The notes beneath the pieces were generated by a model that ran no database searches, was not told where the DNA came from, and saw nothing but the letters and a program-made list of their open reading frames with translations. Position numbers and translations under genes: made by a program. This document shows, one piece after another, positions 57,001 through 64,000 of a stretch of 64,000 nt of DNA; the first letter of the stretch is position 1; each line of letters starts with the position of its first letter. This DNA is from Branchiostoma floridae (lineage: Eukaryota > Chordata > Leptocardii > Amphioxiformes > Branchiostomatidae): assembly GCF_000003815.2 (NCBI RefSeq), contig NC_049980.1:2345182-2409181 (forward strand), written 5' to 3'.

Positions 57001-59226
57001 ACGTCTCTGTCCGAGATCCCACACACCTGAGCTTCCTCAGATAGGGAAGACATCAGAGACAGTAGATAAGATCTTAGCCCAAGGCGGCTCCAGGTGTTCT
57101 TTAATTTCTGTTCTGCTGATATGCTCCACCGGGCACTGCGGGGTCATTGACCCACTTATGAACAGACTCCGATGAGTAGCGATTCTTCCCATGGTGTGGC
57201 AAATCTGACTTCCTAATCATAGCGGGTTCGAAAAAACATTACATTACATTTCATTACAAGTGATTAAGTGAGATCAAAGCTTTATGAATGTACCGGATTT
57301 GCCTGATGACATCGACGCCGCGGATGCTTCCGGTTGGACCGGTATATTTTAGGCTTCAGAAAAAGCCTCTGACTACAGACAATATCTGGGATAACGACAA
57401 GAATATAAAGAAGTGGTTGAAGCTTTTGCGTAAAAGCTGCCCTACCACTAGAGATTGTGATAGCTGTAGATTTTTATGAGATGGAAGGAATCAAACACAA
57501 ATTTTACTAACAACAGAAATTCCGTGTATTATCAAATACATCCCCCACCCCCAGACACACGCATAAAGAGTTCTTCTTAGAGCCCCCTCCCCCCAAGCCA
57601 TGCGCTCTGAAACATTAAGATGTGACATCTAAGAAAGCTGTAAAGGCTGTAAAGGGTCAAGAAAAAGGTGTTCACCCGTCCCCTTCACTTGCAGTTAATT
57701 CCAATGCGTTCAACAGATCCGTTCAACAGGGCTCTCCTGCCCGCCACCGCGGAAGAAGATGGAGTCGAACGTGTTCTTAGTTGATTATTTAGCCGAGAAA
57801 ACCCTAAATTATTCTTGCTCAAGTTGCTGAGATATCAAAGCAGTGCTGAACACATTTCAACCCTCTTATCTGCACCACACTTACATCAGTTTCTCTAAAA
57901 GATATGATAGCTGAAATCGAACTTCAGCTTGGATTAAAAAAAAACACTAGTCTCCACCAGACTCCACTGCTATTTTTGCTGAAACAAATAGCAGAATGTG
58001 GCCAAGCTTCCAATAGCCACATGGGTACAGTTTTCAACCTAGGTCCTACGGTCGATCAACTTCTCCAGCATATTATGCCATCTATTTGGCCAATTTCTTC
58101 CATTTTCCAGCAACCTTTAGGGGTCTGGTCAAGAGGAAATACTATGCTCTCACCTTTCCCTGAGCTACTACTTGACTTGTCAGATGCACCTGCAAGGTTC
58201 CGAGGTTGGTGTTGGCACGGTCATGTATACATTCGATTTGTTGATTGTCTTCGTCAACGAGGATTGTTTTGCGTGTAATTTGTGTGGTGTTATTTATGCA
58301 ATTCCCCGACCATTATTGTGTCCTGTCAGACCGGTATATTTATAGGCATGCGTTGGTTTGCAAATCAGTGCCTTCTATCGTAGAAAACTTCCATCAGAAT
58401 CATAGCAAAAATTCGAAAAACATGAAACAGATTTGTCAAATTAGATGAGCCAAAGTACAATTAACAATGATAAACTTTCTTCCAACACAGAATTATATAC
58501 GGATCAAATTTTTGACGACCACTGCCGCCTTCTCTAGGATCAATAATGACAAGTCCCTTCTGATTTCTCTGATTTCGTTTTCACCTAACTTGAGTCACAA
58601 CCATTCAGTGGAGTGCTATCCATCGGATTTTGTATCAAACACGAGCTTCTCCAATATATTAAGAAGAAACGCGATTATTGTATTTATTAGTTATTCCTTG
58701 TGCAATACCTACGATAACTAAGATACTAGTCTCTACCTCCTTGAGCTTGTCAAATGAATCGTTACCATTACTCATGTGATGTCCTTTTTATCAACACCTG
58801 TGCAATAGCTGTAGATTGTAGACATACTTGTTTCAACTTACCTGTGCTGGTCTAATGTACTTAGTATTCTAACTCATGCAATAGGAGACACATGTACTTT
58901 TTATCACTACCTGTAAAATAGTTGTAGATTGTAGAAATACTAGTCCTATTGCGCTTAACAAATGTACGTTTACTCATGTGATAGTGGGCAATGGTACTTT
59001 ATATTACTAGCTGTACAATAGCTATAGATTATGAAAATAATTTTAATAAATGATAAAGTTTTTGACAAATGTACTACTTGTTTTAAGAATAAAGTTTCGA
59101 AAAAGAAGAAAGAAGAAGCGCGATTCTCACCTCATTATGCTCGTACTTGATGGCGCGGAGGCGCTCCCGGGAGGCGTCGATCTGCCCGTTGATGTCGTCG
59201 ATGATGCCGCGGAGCTCGCTGTACTC
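23560..59226 (-). CDS. Giant intermediate-filament protein with repeat tail and Ig domain (5' end outside)
   Basis: Exons in transcript order: 59226-59131, 53327-53169, 51754-51629, 50173-49953, 48976-48935, 48729-48701, 48346-30664, 28714-28599, 28292-28130, 26927-26859, 25656-24357, 24079-23560. Splice phases match at every junction. Coding length in the window is about 20.5 kb (about 6,800 residues). Order of parts: IF coil 1B to coil 2, ending in a TYRRLWDLSEGR version of the TYRKLLEGE motif; a short basic linker; a huge array of about 45-residue repeats; PGTVAPGT-type Pro/Gly stretches; a DAYVTPP repeat; an acidic/charged region; one I-set Ig domain; a Ser/Thr/Lys-rich tail. IF proteins form cytoskeletal filaments and I-set Ig domains bind structural proteins (family knowledge), so a cytoskeletal linker role is inferred. 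Head, coil 1A and the expected 61-bp exon 2 were not found. Two one-base frame changes and an N gap affect the giant exon. Gene-prediction error joining two genes is possible but the shared phases argue against it. Confidence 0.82.
24357..25656 (-). CDS. 1.3-kb Ser/Thr/Lys-rich tail exon
   Basis: Acceptor CAATTTCTTCAG, donor GTAAGA. About 433 residues start DEAPALPPRLLDENDE. The exon has Thr/Pro/Val-rich stretches (VTTPKDGTQAEVTTPTGG) and two related basic motifs: KKKSGLKKMFSGKKKKDKE and EKKKTGWSKFKRTFSVKKKK. The two share a K-K-x-G-x-x-K-x-x-F-S-x-K-K-K-K-D-K pattern. The region after the second is Ser/Arg/Tyr-rich. It looks disordered; the basic motifs could bind acidic partners, membranes or the nucleus, which is inference. 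Confidence 0.85.
25657..26858 (-). other. Intron of the giant IF gene
   Basis: No exon-like sequence beyond the flanking exons. A run of G (plus strand) lies just inside at about 25748-25760. The tandem-like AAGGGAGGTCAAGGCACT phrases at 25970-26080 look like a short degenerate repeat. Confidence 0.5.
26859..26927 (-). CDS. Small acidic exon after the Ig domain (69 bp)
   Basis: Acceptor CTTACCTTGTAG, donor GTATCA. Together with the flanking split codons it reads DEMDTELPMPGAVMSDEGEL then EAEE. It is acidic and probably unstructured. Phases 1 in and 1 out match both neighbours. The donor is weak, so the exact 3' edge is the least certain of the tail exons. Confidence 0.7.
26928..28129 (-). 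other. Intron between the Ig exon and the acidic exon
   Basis: It contains a plus-strand G14 run near 27007-27020 and AT-rich sequence. No coding or RNA feature is seen. Confidence 0.5.
28130..28714 (-). CDS. I-set immunoglobulin domain on two exons
   Basis: Exon 28714-28599 (116 bp) and exon 28292-28130 (163 bp) join in phase 0. The first half reads PAFTKKLSTMLAKEGSTFEA, then VSGDPQPDITWYHQ with the core Trp. The second half has DKDYSSLVFMEVLPEHAGLY, then SCVATNIMGKATS: the D-x-G-x-Y-x-C motif is present with His for the usual Asp. The first-sheet Cys expected near FEAAV is Ala, so no standard disulfide can form, as in some intracellular muscle Ig domains. The preceding phase-1 donor of the giant exon fits this acceptor. 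Confidence 0.9.
29829..30068. mobile_element. MITE with about 50-bp terminal inverted repeats
   Basis: The left end CCCCCTTCCACTAGACAGCG and following ...CTCTCACTGCGACCTA are mirrored on the right by TAGGTCGCAGGGAGAGCG ... CCTAGTGGAAAGGGGG. The interior has no coding frame. It lies in the intron between the giant exon and the Ig exon. I could not fix a target duplication. Confidence 0.78.
30312..30632 (+). other. Unidentified 106-codon open frame with inverted repeat at its end
   Basis: An open frame on the strand opposite the giant gene, inside its intron. The translation begins MDDHLDQKIIVRSLENINKD and is Lys/Tyr/Leu-rich with no motif I recognise. Its 3' end lies in an inverted repeat: 30502-30521 is the perfect reverse complement of 30611-30630, and similarity extends further outward. 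It may be a fragment of a mobile element rather than a gene. Confidence 0.25.
30664..48346 (-). CDS. 17.7-kb exon encoding the repeat tail
   Basis: Acceptor CACCTTTTAG before 48346, donor GTGGGT after 30664. The first 150 residues are a Thr/Pro/Lys-rich linker (TTRIGTTTTKISYVTS). From about 47.87 to 32.1 kb the protein is an array of about 45-residue motifs: I-M-V-x-V-x-D/E-G-K/Q-V-x-x-x-K/Q-x-L, then an acidic, helix-like EAE/ETQQI segment. A long form (KSGQTKELSPLETQQIMASV) alternates with a short form (TEREAETIVSLV). Four motifs make a 190-residue (570-bp) unit. Pro/Gly stretches interrupt the array. The last kilobase is charged (E/K/T-rich). The frame is broken near 43260 and near 31751; positions 41294-41682 are N. 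No repeat family known to me matches. Confidence 0.85.
32080..47870 (-). repeat. Coding tandem array, 570-bp unit (190 aa, four motifs)
   Basis: Canonical units repeat every 570 bp (for example the TGACCTGGAGTCAC block at 33190, 33760, 34330). Variants are 561 bp (lacking three residues before PAFTS) and longer ones carrying a TPTELVWPRDPNQ spacer. Larger duplications are superposed: about 34.3-36.1 kb repeats at 36.1-37.9 kb with a 1,779-bp offset, and about 38.65-41.24 kb repeats at 44.21-46.88 kb with an offset of about 5,561-5,567 bp. Confidence 0.93.
41294..41682. other. Assembly gap, 389 N
   Basis: A run of 389 undetermined bases inside the repeat array. The flanks are standard repeat sequence (CTGCTTCCTGT before, TACACACACGG after), and the reading frame stays open across the gap at this length. 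Confidence 0.98.
48701..48976 (-). CDS. Two micro-exons linking rod to tail (42 and 29 bp)
   Basis: Exon 48976-48935 (acceptor TTTTCTTAG, donor GTAAGT) encodes YQTFLKEMEGKGR and keeps phase 2. Exon 48729-48701 (acceptor CCATTGCAG, donor GTGAGT) encodes VGTSGRRPL and changes to phase 1, which is what the giant exon's acceptor needs. In vimentin-type genes a 44-bp exon follows the 221-bp one, so the first micro-exon sits where expected. They are too short to prove by composition; the phase chain is the evidence. Confidence 0.75.
48977..49952 (-). other. Intron after the 221-bp rod exon
   Basis: No further exon or repeat is recognised. One minus-strand open frame (49731-49973) is only a read-through of the rod exon's neighbourhood. 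Confidence 0.5.
49953..50173 (-). CDS. IF rod exon, end of coil 2 (221 bp)
   Basis: Acceptor TTCCTGACAG, donor GTGAGT. It encodes EDELRKVANDTDKRHGREVD to DAQLKTYRRLWDLSEG(R). The end corresponds to the IF helix-termination motif (A.YRKLLEGEE), with Lys-Thr-Tyr-Arg-Arg-Leu kept but the GEE replaced by DLSEG. Length 221 bp and final phase 2 are identical to exon 6 of vertebrate type III IF genes. A second, weakly similar copy of the exon's 5' edge (GACGAGCTGATAAAAGTGAC) lies just upstream at 50261-50283. Confidence 0.92.
50174..51628 (-). other. Intron between coil 2 exons
   Basis: Apart from the partial exon-edge copy near 50261-50283, no element was identified. Confidence 0.5.
51629..51754 (-). 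CDS. IF rod exon, coil 2 (126 bp)
   Basis: Acceptor TTCTCATGTAG, donor GTACGT. It encodes 42 residues, LFEMMASVEMEVNELQRVRR to TLHIDIHTLQFR. It aligns without gaps with the 42-residue exon 5 of vimentin-type genes (pattern ..L......N..L...K.E....R..V..L..E...L). The 126-bp length is exactly that of the vertebrate exon. Confidence 0.9.
52488..52792. mobile_element. Long palindromic (foldback) element
   Basis: The left arm starts AATCGGCTTTCAAGTTGTTG and the right arm ends CAACTTGGAAGCCGATT. The centre is a perfect 23-bp stem (52579-52601 with 52611-52633) around a 9-base loop. The right arm has about 75 extra bases (about 52651-52722) that the left arm lacks. There is no coding content. It lies in the intron between the 126- and 159-bp rod exons. 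Confidence 0.88.
53169..53327 (-). CDS. Divergent IF rod exon at the coil 1B/L12/coil 2 position (159 bp)
   Basis: Acceptor TCTGTACAG, donor GTAAGT. Its 53 residues start EKRHLQSRLG and then become Gly/Ser/Tyr/Arg/His-rich (SGGSYTHYSRDLYNYRRRD) and end SSANKRR. The vertebrate counterpart exon 4 is 162 bp, one codon longer. Here the heptad pattern is largely lost, so the linker region seems expanded or unfolded. Phase 0 at both ends fits the neighbours. Confidence 0.78.
53328..59130 (-). other. 5.8-kb intron of the giant IF gene
   Basis: It holds the inverted-end element at 55557-55777 and a hammerhead-like motif pair near 54865. I see no rod-like exon; the rod frame from 59131 joins directly to 53327 in phase 0. 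Confidence 0.55.
55557..55777. mobile_element. MITE with about 40-bp inverted ends
   Basis: TAACGGTAGTTCACCTTTAT at the left mirrors the GGATAAAGGTGAACTAGCGTTA end at the right, and the TAACCT..ATCCG block inside the ends is mirrored too. An inner pair, ATATTTAGGGATATC and GATATCCCTAAATA (55615, 55706), is also inverted. Outer limits are approximate by a few bases. Confidence 0.8.
59131..59226 (-). CDS. IF rod exon, coil 1B (96 bp)
   Basis: Acceptor CCCATTTCAG, donor GTGAGA. It encodes 32 residues, EYSELRGIIDDINGQIDASR onward to KYEHNE, with heptad-like spacing of hydrophobics. Vertebrate type III IF genes have a 96-bp exon 3 at this place in the rod; the length match and phase 0 at both ends are strong support. 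Confidence 0.85.
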
Positions 59227-59516
59227 CTGAAATGGGAAACAGCAACAAGGGTATTGATAAACGGACAATTAGACTGTACTAATAGGAGTACCAGTGGAAA
59301 ACAGAAGCCCCTTGGTACATGTAGAGCCACGACCACAGACTGGCAGTTGATCAGCATACTGAGTAATAGCACACGAGACAACCAAATTTCCCACTTCACC
59401 ATTGCAGTGTGACAATAGTCGAGGAATGAATTTCTTGCTTCCTTGCTTGATTTCTTTTTTATTTGATTCTATTGTACGTTTCGACTCCAATGATCAATGT
59501 CTGTGTGTGCGTGTCA

Positions 59517-59552
59517 ATAATAATAATAATAATGATAATAATAATAATAATA
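59517..59552. repeat. (AAT)n microsatellite
   Basis: About 12 AAT units with one GAT interruption, in the region upstream of the first visible rod exon. Confidence 0.9.
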
Positions 59553-60138
59553 GCTAGAGTTCGGCTACCTAATACCTCCATGAAATATTTAAAGCTTTTA
59601 TAAATTTCATGCAATTGACACATTAACATAATTTATGCATGTCCCTGCTATCCCAAAACTAGCCGCTAGGGGGCCAAACTTATGTCACTTATTCCCGAGC
59701 ACAAGAGCTATCTAACATCTAAAAATCGTGACCATAACTGTTCAGAAAGACGAGATAGCAAAACCGGAAGTTGCGCAGCAGTACCAAGGAATGCCGCTTC
59801 CAGCTTTGACCACACACTACCAACACACCAAGTATGAAACCATTGATTATTTATGATTTACAGGTACTAAGTTTTACTAATGCAACAAAACAAACAGAAG
59901 TATGATGCCACAAAACTGATTACTGCCAAGGGTCCGTATTTGTACCACTGATGATGTGCGACTTCCATTGTGTTACCAGTCATATACTGTTTCCCTGGCT
60001 AGCAAATCAGCTATAAAGCGACGGCTGTTAAGGCTGTCTCATAAATTCGGCATGATTCGTCTGTAGATACATAGAGCTAGACATGTTTCCACTTTGCTTG
60101 TCACTGCGAATACGGTTGTTGTGTCACTCGAGTGTCAG

Positions 60139-60172
60139 CTGCGACCTTTCTGGAGCTTCAGAAAGGTCGCAG
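60139..60172. repeat. Perfect 14-bp hairpin, 6-base loop
   Basis: CTGCGACCTTTCTG, loop GAGCTT, CAGAAAGGTCGCAG. No T-run follows and no function is evident; it may be a foldback-element remnant. Confidence 0.75.
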
Positions 60173-62736
60173 TTGTTGTTGAAAAGTTGATCCTATCTGT
60201 CTGACTCATACTTGAGGGGTTGAAGTTCTGTGGCAATAACAAGGGCGTCGCCTGACATGGGAAGTCATGTACGGACGGTACCGGTCCACCGTGTCTCTGT
60301 GGGGGAGGCGCAGAATTCTCGGGAAAGGGACTTGACAAGTTTACAAGCGGGGGTGGCAGATATCCTGGCCACCTGGCTGACTGACTTGTGAGTAGAATGC
60401 GGAATTCTCGATGGACTGTCATTCGTGTCCTCTTGTTGTGCCTAGACCCTGCAGTGTACCATTGCACGAACTTCCCTCTAGCTAGCCACTCGGTCTTACT
60501 GAAATCGTCTGCAAACGAGAATCAGATGGAGACAGTGCAGTACCACAACGGGTCGTTCTCTACCCTGTGCCTCTGTGTTTAATGCCTCTTGATGACAGGA
60601 AGTTTGTGACTGTATGTTCAGTAGAAGGGAGGGCGGGGCAGAGTTTATCAGGGTTCATACCAAGCCAGCCGTGACAAGAATTCACAATTATCTTCATACA
60701 AACTTCTTCAGCCTATTGTGGCATGTTTATTACATTCCTATATCATATTGTAATTGTCTTGTCATCAAGGTATGTATTTGGAAGGAGACAATTTAACGGT
60801 AAGGCGTTGATTAAGTTTTTAAAACGTAAGTACGTCACAGACGTGGCTGCGAACAACTGTTACACATTTTACGCAAGTCACAATACACAATTTTTTCGCG
60901 TTTTGCAGTATTTTCATGACAGAGACTCTTATTCTAAAGAATTATTCGATGGTTACCGAACAGATCGACTGTGCTGGCAACCCTTCAACGTGTCTGTTTG
61001 GCAGTTTATATATTATATGAAAAGTTTATAGCAAATAATTTACGTTAGCTTGTATCTCATATTTACCTCACAAACACGTGCATACCGTTCCCATGCGTCA
61101 GAAAACGTCTATCGCCGAATGACCTGAATATTTAATGTGACCTTGCGGTCTGTTTACCGCCATGTTTTTTTCTCCTCGATTCAGAGAGGCTTTTCTTTCG
61201 AACACCGTAGTCATGGCAACCGAAGGTACAGACGACAATCGTGTTTTCTCGTCAGGTCTATTCCATTTGAAACTCTGAGGGGACAGGCATGTTCTTGGCG
61301 CCGTTGCTTAGGAAGATAAATTGATATTTTCTGTCAATGATCTATGAGAAAGCGAAGAAAAGACAATGCCACAATGTATTAAAAAGGCAGAAATTAGAGA
61401 CAAAAGAGTTTGTCATGAAAGTCAACACGAGACATTTCAGTCTAGGGATAAATACAAAGGAAAGGGAAGAACAGGTCAAGGCTACATCCGGGGGTTTTCA
61501 ATTGGATAATCGTCCTGTCATGTGACAGTAATGTGAACAGACAGACACACTGGGGGTCAAAGTGCACCGCGTTCTGGAAAAACGAGTTCTGACTCAGGTC
61601 TCTGATGACGTCTGTACAGGTCAAACAGTTTACAGATCCAGACACAAAACAACATTTCTTCTGCACGAATTCACAACAAGAACTTATCTTAAGTTTATAT
61701 CTGTGCTCCCTTTGGCAATTAACGATCAATGATTTAGGAAGATTAATTAACCCCAGTTCAGTATGTTAATGCATCTTTGATACAATGTAGCAATCTATTT
61801 GGCAATTGTTTCTAACAATGGCGGACTGTCCCAGAGGTTCTTACGCCCAGGGGCACGTCAGCCATGACAGGCGCTTTTCCCGCGCGAAATTACAGACGAC
61901 AATTATGGTCCCGCTGAGGAAAATACAGTGAAAGGTGACTTCTAAGTGGTTTACGTCGACAAAAGTCACACCCAATGTACGAGAAGATATTAGCCAGACT
62001 TCTACTTCTAAGTTCTATTAAAGGGTGACTCCTGTGTGCTAGGAAATTAGTTAAACGATACCGGTAAGGACGGTGTGTTAAACAAGTTTTGGACAAGTGG
62101 ATCAACATAAATCTTACATTGTTGTTGACAAGATAACGCTGATGATATCCTAAAGCGACTTGTTTCTTTGGCAGTTTTTAAGACACGTAGTTGAGGCCTA
62201 TATAGCTAAGATGCCGAAACGATGGGTTGAAGTTCTGTTTCAGTGTTCTTTTTCCCCCGTTAACGGCTAGCGTGACACCCCTGTCTCCCAACGAATGCAC
62301 CGTACCATGAGCCATGTTTCGTAGCTTTTCTTTCACATCCGTAACTTTGAATGTTTCACCGCCCGCCTATTGCATTCTTACTAAGTCCACCTCATATGTT
62401 GTTCTCCGTCGTACTGCCCTCTTGTTTACACCTTTAATTTTTTTAAATCTTATCTTACGACGTTTTTGTTTGTTCCGAAACGAAAGTGCAGTAAACTTTA
62501 TGAAACGTGTGACGATCGACAAACAAATGACCTTGGTGCAGCTGCTGAGATGCCTGATGAGATAATCAGGTAGGACGCATGGGTCACCTATTAAACCAGG
62601 AACACCTATTCTACCAGGCTATAATGTATCTGTTGGCAGCATGAAAGGTTATCTGTTACCGATACGGAGAAATATTTGGCCGGCTGCACGACGGGTTGAA
62701 TTGTGTTAACATCGCTTAAATGATATAGTGCTCTGG

Positions 62737-63067
62737 CAGGGCTTTAGCCAGCTCGAAATTTTTTTCCGTCAGCCAATTACAATCGTCGCGAAAACTAATT
62801 GGAAGGACTGAACTGAGACCTTGAAAAACGGGTTTTAATGAGATTATCGTATGCGAAAGGGCGCCGACACACATTGTCAACAATCATAACAATAGCAAAA
62901 CAAACAGTGTGTGGCTTTTACGGCCGTGGACAGCGTCCGCAAGCCGCCTGTAGCTTCCACCAAGGATTTTTGTCCGTCAAGGTTGACGGATTGGTTTTAA
63001 AATTTTTCCGTCAGACACAGCACATTTCCGTCAATTGACGGAAAAACGGACGCTGGCTAAAGCCCTG
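62737..63067. mobile_element. hAT-type MITE with perfect 8-bp target duplication
   Basis: Ends CAGGGCTTTAGCCAGC and GCTGGCTAAAGCCCTG are perfect 16-bp inverted repeats. TGCTCTGG flanks both sides (62729-62736 and 63068-63075). Subterminal TTCCGTCA / TGACGGAA blocks recur on both sides, which could be transposase-binding sites. It is 331 bp with no coding frame. Confidence 0.9.
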
Positions 63068-64000
63068 TGCTCTGGTCTGCCTCTGTTTTTTTTCTGTTTT
63101 ACTTCAGGAAAACTTGTTGGCACAAGACAGATACACAAAATATGTAACTGAAACTTACAACGGGAATTTCAAATCTGTCGAATGTTCAAAGTTCCCCTTA
63201 GAGCTGTATCATAATTCTTTAGACTTCGTTGACACAAAGATGTGTGAGTGGTACACCGACTTTTTATTACAGCGACTTTATATAAAATAGTTTGTCAGAT
63301 GTCACACAAACACTAATAACAAAAGCCATGAAAGAAGACCAATGTTTAGGAGACACGTGTACGTCTGGAGTCATTAGAGCCAAACCCACCGCGGAATTAT
63401 TAACCGTTTTCTAACGATATGAGCGCTATGACGTAGATGTTACCCTCAGACGGTTGGTGATGATGGGTAGAGGGCATGTGTTTGCACGCGATGTGGCGTT
63501 CTCCTGGTCTACACGGAGAAAGAGTCTCATATATGCTCTAAGATTGGACTGTGATAGATTCTGGTGCTTTGCATCGTTTCGATTTTCATCTTCATTGAGT
63601 TGGATTTCTCTTGAACCTATACACTTCGATCAGCGAGAGTCTGTTTTGAACTTTTAAAATGTTTTTTTTCATAATAAACTTCCTACAAATGACCATGACG
63701 TCCATGACCACACGAGCTTAAGTACACAAAGGAAGCAGAGCGATTGCAGGAGGGTCTTCAGCCCACAGCATCTTAACTGTGCCTTCATTTATCTTATTCT
63801 TTACAATATTCTAACAAACACGTAAAAACAGTTGAACTGTGGGAAATGCCCAAAGAAGACAACCGAAGGACACTTCATGACCACTTTAAACTAATGACAA
63901 TAATCAGGAGCGGTTCCGAAGGTACGGTCCGGCTGGTTTAGACAAACGGTGTCGGATGTGAGTCCTGTGTGAGACTTCCAGGTCACTGCTTAGAACCGTC

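Larger units (their letters stand above)
59227..64000 (-). other. 5' flank or large upstream intron of the IF gene
   Basis: I looked for an IF head, coil 1A (LNDRFA-type motif) or a 61-bp exon 2 on the minus strand and found none. Given the conserved gene structure they must lie beyond position 64000 or be too divergent to see. Recognised elements are an AAT repeat, a hairpin and a hAT-type MITE. Confidence 0.5.

Noticed and set aside
59227-64000. Head and coil 1A of the IF gene in the last 4.8 kb
   Set aside because: I found no LNDRFA-like motif or plausible 61-bp exon on the minus strand; only short unsupported frames are present.

Overview
This is an animal nuclear genome window, most likely from a cephalochordate (amphioxus, Branchiostoma). 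The assignment is inference. It rests on a UBAP2L/lingerer ortholog that aligns well with the vertebrate protein, on an intermediate-filament (IF) gene whose rod exons have vertebrate-type lengths (96, 126 and 221 bp), and on introns full of short inverted-repeat elements and a degraded Penelope-like element.

Layout. (1) About 1-19.6 kb, plus strand: the 3' part of a UBAP2L-type gene. Eighteen coding exons (234-16644) join in one consistent frame into 813 residues and end at TAG, followed by a 3' UTR of up to about 3 kb. The UBA and RGG part lies upstream of the window. Two introns carry tandem arrays in which the last bases of the preceding exon and its GT donor have been copied again and again. 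(2) About 20.0-21.2 kb: a 5'-truncated, frameshifted Penelope-like retroelement (YVDD reverse transcriptase and GIY-YIG endonuclease). (3) About 23.2 kb to beyond 59.2 kb, minus strand: one very large gene, convergent with the first. Four exons (59131-59226, 53169-53327, 51629-51754, 49953-50173) encode most of an IF rod. Two micro-exons lead into a single 17.7-kb exon (30664-48346) made of about 45-residue repeats. Then come two exons forming an I-set immunoglobulin domain and three exons of Ser/Thr/Lys-rich tail ending at 23560. Every splice phase I could check is compatible. The predicted product is about 6,800 residues in this window, with the head and coil 1A still missing. (4) 59.2-64 kb: no coding exon recognised; it holds a hAT-type MITE with a perfect 8-bp target duplication.

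The main discovery candidate is the minus-strand gene: an intermediate-filament rod joined to a giant repeat tail and a titin-like Ig domain, an architecture I do not know from described IF proteins. The giant exon has an assembly gap of 389 N, two apparent one-base frame changes, and nested recent duplications inside the coding sequence.
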